Position numbers and translations under genes: made by a program. A DNA stretch of 10,471 bases from Candidatus Thorarchaeota archaeon. Its GTDB lineage: Archaea; Asgardarchaeota; Thorarchaeia; Thorarchaeales; Thorarchaeaceae. The notes beneath the pieces were generated by a model. The model did no database searches. It saw only the letters and a list, made by a program, of their open reading frames with translations, and had not been told where the DNA came from. The stretch lies in assembly GCA_016840825.1 (NCBI GenBank), contig JAEORN010000250.1, positions 1 to 10,471 of the forward strand, given 5' to 3'. Positions 1-6,346 of the stretch are shown in pieces (position 1 is the stretch's first letter; each line of letters opens with the position of its first letter).

Positions 1-1
1 A

Positions 2-3000
2 GAAGTATCTGTTTGGAACCTTGAGAAGCTTTATGCTGTCAATGGAAGTTTCGATGAGGGAATTGCTGGTACGAATGTATTTCCATCCGGTTCAGTGTCA
101 TATCATCCTGTCGGGTGGGATGCTAATAGTACAGATACTGTGACATTTGATGATGATGTTCAGCTGGCTGGATATGACTCAACTGGTCGTCAATATGTCA
201 CAGTAGAAAGTCAAGGAGGCAAAGTCGGACAAAATGCATTTGGTCATGTAGTAGGTACGAAGATTCTGTGGACCCAAGAATTCGTAAACGCTCCATATAC
301 TGAAGACTTCATCCTTAGCTTTGATTATTTCTATCTACGAGGTCCCATCGATGGGCCCACTGGCACAAATCCAGTAACTGGAAACTGTAGTCTAACTCTT
401 TTCGTAAACGGGACAAATGTCTGGAACATGAGTTTGCTACTTCTCTCGCAGAGAGGTGTCTGGCTCGAAACAGGTGATATTCATCTCAGTATTTCCGGTG
501 CTCCAAGTTCTATCCTTTTTGAGCTCGGACTCGTAATTGATGAATCTCTCACGCTGGACAAGAGATATGATTATGATGGGGATCCGAGTCACCTGCCTGA
601 TGGTATTGACAACTCTGCCTATATCACGGTCTACATAGATGATATCTCTTTCATCAAAACTGTGGCACCAACGCCAGAGCAAGTACAGTTGGAGTTCGCT
701 ACTGACAGTGTTGTATCACCTATCTCATACACTACGGGAATATATAATACTACAATTGTGAATGCTTCATACTGGACAGTCAGTCCTGTTTATGTCGAAC
801 TACTCTCAAATACCACTATTTCTTTTGATTACGAAGCTCGTCTTCTCTCTCATCGATTTACTGATTCCAACTGGCAGACAGATGTTTCCGACTACGGTGT
901 GCGATACTCTGTATCTGCTGGTTCGAGTCCTACTCTCAGTTTCTACTCATACGTCGGATATTTGGGAGGATATGAGGAGCCTGAGATGATCATACGATAT
1001 CCGATGGATTGGGAAAATGCAACAATATCCGATCCTTTCCTGACTGACCTAACTTCTTCCTGTACTATCTCGACCGGAAGTATCTCTATCCCCAGTTCCA
1101 TTCTTGATAGATTGGGATGGTGGCAGATTGACTTGGAATCTCCCAACTATGCAAAATCTATGAATATTCAGAAATTTGATGTTTCTTCTGGTTGGCAAAA
1201 TGCGATCAGCTATCGCGTTGGCAATGAAACGCGTCCTTCCATAGAGATTGGTACTTCAACTGAGATACCCTCAGTATTATCAAATGTCAATATCTCTTGG
1301 TATCTTCCGAATGGTACTCTATGGTATTACGAATCAGCTTCAGGTGGAGTTGATGGCTCAATAAATGGCTCATCCCAGATCCTTGATAACTCAATGGCCG
1401 GAACTTGGGAAATTGGTTACATCTGGATAAATGGAACTGAGGTTGCGTTTGTTACTACCACCTTCGATGTTTATCATTCTTCCACTCTAACTCCATTAGA
1501 TTCCATGATTGAAACAGATATGGGTGAAGTTGTGACTGGACGCGTGAGATTTCTGGATGGGGATAATGGACGATATTTAATGGATGATGCCATAATCAAG
1601 GCTAATTGGTCTGGAATGTCACTCTCATTCAATTCCAATCCCACGAAAAATTGGTGGGAGGTTGACTTGGATACAAGTCTGACTGGAGCAGGGCTTTTCG
1701 TAGTTGAAGCAAATGCATCTCTGCCATACTATGACATTGCATTCTGTCAATTCTCGGTCATAGCAACAAACGTCACCCGACTTACATCTCCAAATTCACC
1801 TTGGACTTCTGTAGCCTGGGAATCAACTGCAGTTCTTACATTTAACTACCAACGATACGATCCCATTGGATCCTCATGGATTCCAATTGCGAACGATAGT
1901 CTTGATGTTGTCGCCACTGTAAATTGGACACTAGGAGAATGGACTATTGTTGAAACTGGGATAGCTGGAATCTACGAGATGAGTGTGAACACAGGCGCGA
2001 AACCAATTGGCAACTATCTTCTCAATGTTTCATTCTCCAAACCTGCACATCAGACTAAGCAAATAGTGCTTGCTCTAATAATCACTCCTCAAGTTAGCAC
2101 TTTACATATCTTCAATGGAACATCAACTCAGGTCGATATTGAGGATAGCATAGTCTTGAAGATGAATTACACCGATACTGGTGGTCATTATATTGATGGA
2201 GCTACAATATTAGTTGATGAAGTAATCCCAAGCACTGGGCTTTCAATCTCGAGTATTGATCCTGTTTCAGGAGAAAGTGGGAACTACTCCGTTTCAATCA
2301 TTGTGAATGGCATTGGAGTATATACAATACGATTTCTCGCCTCTAAAGATGATTATCAATCTGCAAGTGGAGTATTTGTCATCGTTGTGAATGATGTTCC
2401 AACATTGTTGACAGTCACTTCAGGAGAAACAGCTGAGATAGGTTTGGGTGATCCTTTTACTGCGACTTATCATTTTGAGATGTTCAATAGTACTCCTATT
2501 CAAGGAGCAGTGATGAGTGTATTCTACTCAGGACCCCTGGGAGGTCTCTCGTGGTCTGATCCTGTTGATGAAGGGTCCGGAGACTATTCCGTTGAATTTG
2601 ATTCATTTCTTTCTGGAGCCTATTTAGTGACAATCGCAGCATCAAAGGAATATTTCCAAAGTGATGCGGTTTCCTTCTTCCTTCTAGTTGGAGACATCAC
2701 ATCACATCTTGACATCATGAACGGTTCCGCTAAGACCATAGATTTTGGAGAATCATATCGTCTGGTTCTATCCTATTATAACAACACTCCATTCGGACTT
2801 GCAGGAGCTGATATCAATATCCTTTCAATCACTCCAAGTAGTGGGTTGAGCACTACCCCAATAGTCGATGAAGGCGGGGGATATTATAGCCTAATACTAG
2901 AGCCTGAAACCATAGACACATTCTCTATCCTTTTCAGTGCGAACCTCACAAATCATCAAACACAATTTGCTACATTCACCTTGGTTGCAAATCCGATTCC

Positions 3001-5053
3001 TACTGTTCTAAAGGTAATGAACGCAACAGCCAAGATATCTGTGGATTGGAACTACAATCTTACTCTAAGATTTGAAGATGACTATGGTAATGGCATACCC
3101 GGAGCAACTATTGAAACAAGTAACGCTCCAGAAGGTATCACGATATCGTCCTTTACTGATGTGGGAGATGGATACTATCAGGTCAATCTTGACCCCCAAG
3201 AGGTCGGAGTCTTCACTATAGTCTTCAAGGCAAGCAAGAATAGCTATCAGAACATTTCAGCATCATACACTCTGGAATCTTCACTTATTCCTACTAGACT
3301 AAGGTTTATTGATGATGTTAGCTCCAAAACTGTAGACTTTGGTACGAATACGAGTCTAGAAGTTTTCTACGAACGTACTGATGTATTAACAAACATTACA
3401 CTAGCTGAGATTAGAGTCACTGCAGGAGATATGAACTTCACAATTTCTGTTACAGAACTAGATACAGGGTATAGCATTCATATCGTGGCATTTGAAGTGG
3501 GTGTTCATGTACTCACGATCGTAGCTGAAAAGACCGATTACATCCAATCGATTTCATCATACACATTGACGGTTGAGGAAATTGGAACATCTCTATCGTA
3601 TGATGAATTTCCAGAGGAACTATACTTTGACAGAGAATATAGCTCAATCTTCTCATATCAGATTTCGTCAGATGACTCGCATGTAAGAAATCCCATCATT
3701 CAGATATTAGGATCGAAATCCGATTGGGTTGAAATAAACTCTCTTGGTTCAGGATCTTACAACATCACTATTCATCCAAATCAAACCGGTTCGTACACAA
3801 TATCCCTCTTCTTTTCTGCGGATGGAATGGAATCACAAAGTGCTGTGATAACTTTCGCTGTAATCAGTATAGAAGTCGAGGCTATCCTCGTTTCTCCTTT
3901 TACAGCCTTGGAATTTCAGCTAATAACGATTGTAATAGATTTAGTTGAACGTGGAACTACACGTCCTGTGACCGATGCGGATATCCGTTGTAAGCTGAAT
4001 CTACCTGATACTGATTGGGTCACATTGACTCCACAATCAGCAGGTCGATATTCGGCTCAAATTCAATTACCATATATTGATGCAACAACGAATGTACAGC
4101 TGCTACTTTTCATGGACAAGGAGAACTATCAACTAGTATACTCTCAGCAATTGAGTCTATACATAGAGGATGACCCAATCATTTCTATGGGTCCGGTCAT
4201 TACCTTCTCTGGAAGCTCAATAGGGATTCTCTTAGTTGCTATTGTCGGTCTAAGAGTAAATCGGTCTCGAAGACGAAAGAGAAATCTGCGAGCCATCGCT
4301 ATTAAACAGCGATTCGATGATGTAAAGAACATGATTGGCATTATTCTACTTCACAAGTCTAGTGGCTTGCCAGTCTTTTCAAAGACATTGAAGGGTGGAT
4401 TTGACGAATCCATGGTTTCTGCATTCATTACAGCAGTATCTCATTTCAGATCGGAGTTTGGGATGGATGAGAAACATTGGGATTTCCAAGTGATACCTAT
4501 CTCTGACATAATTAGTGCAGTCCCAACTCGAAATCTGATCTGTGCTTTCATTAGTGGTTCTACACCATCAAGAGAACAGATGGTGAAAATGGAGGCGTTC
4601 GGACGAGCTGTTGGTGCGATGTTCGATGAGTCTATCGCGTTGGCTCCTACTCACGTTCTAGATGACGAAACAGAGTCAATCATCAATGCTCTTTTCATGG
4701 ATATGATGGATGGCGAGTTCTTGACCGCATATAGAAAACGAGAAGCAGCAAAGCTCCCACGAAGCATGAGCTGCCTATCATCTGTAGTTGGGAATATGGA
4801 CAAAGACGAGTTCACCCTTGATGAGCTTGCCCGGGGGATGGCAATGTGTGGTATTGAAGAAGGCGAAGCCTACCTTCAGGTTATGGATGCAATCGAGAAT
4901 GATTATATTCTACCTGCAAATGGAACCGAACCCCTGATTCTGAAAGAAGATGAACCTAAGACAAAATCATACGACTTTGACTTTGGTGATGAATTTGAGG
5001 ATGATCTCAAACCTCCTGATTCAGACTCGACCGATTCTGAGCTTGATGAATAG
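2..5053 (+). CDS. Giant cell-surface protein, 5'-partial: Ig-like repeats, one TM helix, cytoplasmic longin-like domain
   Basis: The frame is open from position 2, so the start and any signal peptide lie before the window; the GTG at 95 is only the first in-window start codon. About 1,683 residues are visible. Positions 2-664 look like a jelly-roll beta-sandwich ending in a YIDDISF strand, as in carbohydrate-binding modules. About 1,690-4,170 holds eight or nine diverged Ig-like repeats of 98-100 residues, marked by GxYxV, GxYTIxF and ASKxxYQ motifs. A membrane helix (4190-4258) is followed by the basic stop-transfer RSRRRKR. Positions 4331-4650 (MIGIILLHKSSGLPVFSK, then FITAVSHF and LICAFISG) resemble a longin/roadblock-type alpha-beta fold. 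About 4,652-4,915 could be a helical or winged-helix unit, and the tail is acidic. More than 30 NxS/T sequons lie outside the membrane and one inside. The inferred role is a surface adhesin or receptor linked to small-GTPase-type machinery; the exact function is unknown. Confidence 0.93.
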   Translation, partial: EVSVWNLEKLYAVNGSFDEGIAGTNVFPSGSVSYHPVGWDANSTDTVTFDDDVQLAGYDSTGRQYVTVESQGGKVGQNAFGHVVGTKILWTQEFVNAPYTEDFILSFDYFYLRGPIDGPTGTNPVTGNCSLTLFVNGTNVWNMSLLLLSQRGVWLETGDIHLSISGAPSSILFELGLVIDESLTLDKRYDYDGDPSHLPDGIDNSAYITVYIDDISFIKTVAPTPEQVQLEFATDSVVSPISYTTGIYNTTIVNASYWTVSPVYVELLSNTTISFDYEARLLSHRFTDSNWQTDVSDYGVRYSVSAGSSPTLSFYSYVGYLGGYEEPEMIIRYPMDWENATISDPFLTDLTSSCTISTGSISIPSSILDRLGWWQIDLESPNYAKSMNIQKFDVSSGWQNAISYRVGNETRPSIEIGTSTEIPSVLSNVNISWYLPNGTLWYYESASGGVDGSINGSSQILDNSMAGTWEIGYIWINGTEVAFVTTTFDVYHSSTLTPLDSMIETDMGEVVTGRVRFLDGDNGRYLMDDAIIKANWSGMSLSFNSNPTKNWWEVDLDTSLTGAGLFVVEANASLPYYDIAFCQFSVIATNVTRLTSPNSPWTSVAWESTAVLTFNYQRYDPIGSSWIPIANDSLDVVATVNWTLGEWTIVETGIAGIYEMSVNTGAKPIGNYLLNVSFSKPAHQTKQIVLALIITPQVSTLHIFNGTSTQVDIEDSIVLKMNYTDTGGHYIDGATILVDEVIPSTGLSISSIDPVSGESGNYSVSIIVNGIGVYTIRFLASKDDYQSASGVFVIVVNDVPTLLTVTSGETAEIGLGDPFTATYHFEMFNSTPIQGAVMSVFYSGPLGGLSWSDPVDEGSGDYSVEFDSFLSGAYLVTIAASKEYFQSDAVSFFLLVGDITSHLDIMNGSAKTIDFGESYRLVLSYYNNTPFGLAGADINILSITPSSGLSTTPIVDEGGGYYSLILEPETIDTFSILFSANLTNHQTQFATFTLVANPIPTVLKVMNATAKISVDWNYNLTLRFEDDYGNGIPGATIETSNAPEGITISSFTDVGDGYYQVNLDPQEVGVFTIVFKASKNSYQNISASYTLESSLIPTRLRFIDDVSSKTVDFGTNTSLEVFYERTDVLTNITLAEIRVTAGDMNFTISVTELDTGYSIHIVAFEVGVHVLTIVAEKTDYIQSISSYTLTVEEIGTSLSYDEFPEELYFDREYSSIFSYQISSDDSHVRNPIIQILGSKSDWVEINSLGSGSYNITIHPNQTGSYTISLFFSADGMESQSAVITFAVISIEVEAILVSPFTALEFQLITIVIDLVERGTTRPVTDADIRCKLNLPDTDWVTLTPQSAGRYSAQIQLPYIDATTNVQLLLFMDKENYQLVYSQQLSLYIEDDPIISMGPVITFSGSSIGILLVAIVGLRVNRSRRRKRNLRAIAIKQRFDDVKNMIGIILLHKSSGLPVFSKTLKGGFDESMVSAFITAVSHFRSEFGMDEKHWDFQVIPISDIISAVPTRNLICAFISGSTPSREQMVKMEAFGRAVGAMFDESIALAPTHVLDDETESIINALFMDMMDGEFLTAYRKREAAKLPRSMSCLSSVVGNMDKDEFTLDELARGMAMCGIEEGEAYLQVMDAIENDYILPANGTEPLILKEDEPKTKSYDFDFGDEFEDDLKPPDSDSTDSELDE
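1690..4170 (+). repeat. Tandem Ig-like protein repeats, about 295 nt period, within the surface-protein gene
   Basis: The motif of a short hydrophobic strand, (A/S)(S/N)K or similar, then a Y/H-Q step recurs near 2035, 2335, 2632, 2932, 3226, 3520, 3813 and 4108. Spacing is 293-305 bases, about 98-100 residues. A looser copy ends near 1790. Each unit has GA(T/D)I or a similar strand, GxYxV and G(V/T)(Y/F)TI before the marker, and often IPTxL after it. Copies are diverged in DNA, so this is an old protein-level repeat, not a recent duplication. The fold assignment (Ig-like beta-sandwich, as in invasin/intimin or Big domains) is inference from strand pattern. Confidence 0.75.
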
Positions 5054-5150
5054 AACTATAGCTTCCTTTCGTAGCAAATGAAATTATCTCACTTACAGGT
5101 GAGGATGACATCTATTGCCGGATTGAGTTTAATGCCCCTCTCTCCCCCTA

Positions 5151-5192
5151 GGTTCCCTTGGAACCAGAATTTCAACCTGCTGTAAAACAGCA
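5151..5192 (+). other. Two adjacent small hairpins downstream of the surface-protein gene
   Basis: GGTTCC-CTT-GGAACC (5151-5165) and TGCTGT-AAA-ACAGCA (5178-5192) are both perfect 6-bp stems with 3-base loops, about 100-140 bases after the stop codon. No T-run follows, so they are not classical terminators. They may be 3'-UTR structures of the long mRNA. Confidence 0.4.
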
Positions 5193-5290
5193 ATTTAGTG
5201 CTGAATTCTTCACCTCTGCCACTATGCTCTCTGAATGTTATTAGTGTATTACCCCGATATCACCTGAATACCTGTAAATTAGCTATGTAT

Positions 5291-5302
5291 CTTTATATAT
5301 AT
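5291..5302 (+). promoter_or_regulatory. Archaeal TATA box
   Basis: An uninterrupted CTTTATATATAT sits about 15 bases before a strong ribosome binding site and about 35 bases before an ATG. Archaeal transcription usually begins 24-28 bases after the TATA centre, which would put the transcript start near 5320. That is close to or inside the ribosome binding site, so the site may only just be included in the RNA. It is the clearest TATA box in the window. Confidence 0.5.
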
Positions 5303-5315
5303 CCGCAGTGGAAAT

Positions 5316-5323
5316 AGAGGTGA
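5316..5323 (+). promoter_or_regulatory. Strong ribosome binding site before a very short ORF
   Basis: AGAGGTGA differs from the archaeal consensus GGAGGTGA at one base and lies 10 bases before the ATG at 5334. Such a good site in front of only a 20-codon frame suggests either a leader peptide or the start of a gene that has since been broken. Confidence 0.45.
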
Positions 5324-5333
5324 GTTGTATCAC

Positions 5334-5396
5334 ATGAATAAGGTACACTCAAAATGTCTTAGTAAACACGGAGAAGCGAAAAATGACCGACTCTGA
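5334..5396 (+). CDS. Possible 20-residue leader peptide or remnant gene start
   Basis: The ATG follows a near-consensus ribosome binding site and a TATA box. The peptide reads MNKVHSKCLSKHGEAKNDRL and then stops at TGA 5394-5396. It overlaps the beginning of the next frame (ATG 5383), so it could be a translated leader, or it could be the true beginning of a longer protein separated from the next frame by one frameshift. I do not recognise it. Its length alone gives no statistical support. Confidence 0.2.
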   Translation: MNKVHSKCLSKHGEAKNDRL

Positions 5397-5537
5397 AACC
5401 CCTCGTCCCTCATCAACCCTTCAGAAGAATGCCGAAGTGCTTCATGTCCTATATGGACTCCTAGATAGTGACCGCGAACCAACTGACGCTGATGCCGCCA
5501 GCCTCCGAGTGTTGTATGCGAGTTCCTAAATTATGCT

Positions 5538-5554
5538 CCTCATTTAACATGAGG
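5538..5554 (+). other. Hairpin CCTCAT/ATGAGG
   Basis: A perfect 6-bp inverted repeat with a TTAAC loop lies just after the 48-codon ORF. Its right arm also forms the start of a competing stem, GAGGTCTACA (5551-5560) with TGTGCACCTC (5573-5582), which has one mismatch and one G-U pair. Confidence 0.35.
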
Positions 5555-5601
5555 TCTACATTCGCGGCTCCGTGTGCACCTCCCGGCAACTGAGACGCAA
5601 C

Positions 5602-5621
5602 GTGGGGGCTTAGTCCCCCAC
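5602..5621 (+). other. GC-rich hairpin GTGGGGG/CCCCCAC
   Basis: A perfect 7-bp stem with loop CTTAGT lies in a 90-base stretch (5551-5640) where 57 of 90 bases are G or C. The surrounding genes are visibly AT-rich. No T-run follows, so it is not a standard terminator. It may be part of a structured RNA. Confidence 0.4.
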
Positions 5622-5652
5622 ACCCTCTTCCTATGACCGCTTTGTGGATCTG

Positions 5653-5793
5653 ATGACAATGGCAAAAACAAGATTGGGCAGTGCTCGTGGGTCAAAGACC
5701 CTCCTGCAGAAGCATAAGCTGAAGCGAAGAAAGAATCCAATGATTGAAGCACTACTTGTGAGTCATCGCGTTAGCCAGGGATCAAAAGACTGA
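5653..5793 (+). CDS. Small basic ORF, 46 residues, unrecognised
   Basis: Two in-frame ATGs (5653 and 5659) open a frame rich in Lys and Arg, with a central KHKLKRRKNP patch, ending at TGA 5791-5793. The composition would suit a nucleic-acid-binding peptide. No good ribosome binding site precedes either ATG. It may simply be the last segment of the interrupted frame that covers 5383-5793. Confidence 0.25.
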   Translation: MTMAKTRLGSARGSKTLLQKHKLKRRKNPMIEALLVSHRVSQGSKD

Positions 5794-5873
5794 GTAATTC
5801 TGTGAAGGTTCATGCTCAACAGTGCATACCTTATATTCTTGCAGCTTCCAAATGGAACCATAGAAGGTTGCTT

Positions 5874-6134
5874 GTGATTGTAATTTCTAGTACCTCTCGA
5901 GTTCCAACAAGGGGATTGCCCCTCCTATCATACTTGCTTCTCTTATCGTGGTGGGAAGATTTGTATTTCTGGCTGAACTCCGATCCTTTGGGTTTCGCAG
6001 TATTGCAAGTGCTATTCATACTGGTTCTTGGGTTATGTGCACGATTATGCATGCCCAAGGTTTCACAAAAGCTCGAGGAGAAGATAGCTTTGCGTGATGA
6101 GGGCATGCCTGAGTGGGACGAATCTGAAAAATGA
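5874..6134 (+). CDS. Small membrane protein, 86 residues, unrecognised
   Basis: The frame extends up to a GTG at 5802 (110 residues), but the GTG at 5874 is better supported: AGAAGG lies 6 bases before it (5862-5867), and a TATA-like TTATAT at 5831-5836 would start transcription near 5860. Two hydrophobic stretches are visible, LPLLSYLLLLSWWEDLYFWL and the segment starting PLGFAVLQVLFILVLG. They are followed by a charged tail, KVSQKLEEKIALRDEGMPEW, that would face the cytoplasm. The stop overlaps the ATG of the next ORF as ATGA. An antisense frame (5831-6139) covers the same DNA but looks like a shadow. No family recognised. Confidence 0.45.
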   Translation: MIVISSTSRVPTRGLPLLSYLLLLSWWEDLYFWLNSDPLGFAVLQVLFILVLGLCARLCMPKVSQKLEEKIALRDEGMPEWDESEK

Positions 6135-6346
6135 GACACGCGCCATGTATCGTTACAGTTATATCAATAAAATTCCCCAAAGCGGCTATCATTCTAAGGC
6201 GGGAAATAAAGCTTCACGGACGTAAGAGAGAGATCATATGCTCCAACTCACGGAATAGAACAAAGTCGTCAGTGGGTTTTAGACCCCTTTTCTATATTTC
6301 ATCTATTCTGCAGTCAGTGGTATATAGCTGGTATCTTGCTAAATGA
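6131..6346 (+). CDS. Doubtful 71-residue ORF bridging to the MetRS gene
   Basis: It starts in an ATGA overlap with the preceding gene and ends in an ATGA overlap with the methionyl-tRNA synthetase ATG, an arrangement common in translationally coupled operons. The product is strongly basic, with only three acidic residues, and shows no domain. It also contains the TATA-like sequence at 6290-6299 that may serve the synthetase. It could equally be a 5' leader region that is open by chance. Confidence 0.2.
   Translation: MRHAPCIVTVISIKFPKAAIILRREIKLHGRKREIICSNSRNRTKSSVGFRPLFYISSILQSVVYSWYLAK
6290..6299 (+). promoter_or_regulatory. Possible TATA box for the MetRS gene
   Basis: TTCTATATTT lies about 44 bases before the MetRS ATG, placing a transcript start near 6320 and giving a short leader without an obvious ribosome binding site. 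A second candidate, TATATA at 6321-6326, would start transcripts just after the ATG at 6343 and would favour the in-frame GTG at 6358. Confidence 0.3.

Larger units (their letters stand above)
5383..5793 (+). pseudogene. Possible decayed gene: one frame interrupted by three stops
   Basis: Frame 1 reads MTDSETPRPSSTLQKNAEVL onward for 48 codons (5383-5529), meets TAA at 5527 and 5545, runs 21 codons to TAG at 5611, then continues to TGA at 5791-5793 with a basic end (MAKTRLGSARGSKTLL, then HKLKRRKNP). The segments keep protein-like composition across the stops, and their base composition is more GC-rich than neighbouring genes. This fits an eroded, perhaps transferred gene. The alternatives are two small real genes, 5383-5529 (preceded by GGAG) and 5653-5793, or a noncoding RNA. 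I cannot assign a family. Confidence 0.3.
5054..5873. other. 820-base interval without a confident gene
   Basis: Between the surface-protein stop and the next plausible start I see two short hairpins (5151-5165 and 5178-5192), a TATA box (5291-5302), a strong ribosome binding site (5316-5323), a 20-codon and a 48-codon ORF, a GC-rich hairpin region (5551-5640) and a 46-codon basic ORF (5653-5793). A minus-strand frame of 70 codons over 5540-5752 has no protein-like features and I treat it as chance. No tRNA, transposase or CRISPR repeat was recognised. Confidence 0.6.

Noticed and set aside
5105..5185. 26-codon ORF after a GGTGAGG sequence
   Set aside because: The ribosome-binding-like sequence abuts the ATG with almost no spacing, and the peptide is short and featureless.
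5601..5625. Possible tRNA or intrinsic terminator at the GTGGGGG/CCCCCAC hairpin
   Set aside because: No T-arm GGTTCRA-type sequence or acceptor stem could be found, and no T-run follows the stem.
5611..5660. Transposase remnant, suggested by SYDRFVDLM resembling an IS982-type motif
   Set aside because: The match is only a few residues, the following residues do not continue the family pattern, and no terminal inverted repeats were found.
5831..6139. 102-codon minus-strand ORF opposite the small membrane protein
   Set aside because: The Ser/His/Lys-rich product has no hydrophobic or domain pattern, and no ribosome binding site was seen; the plus-strand frame has membrane segments and better start signals.
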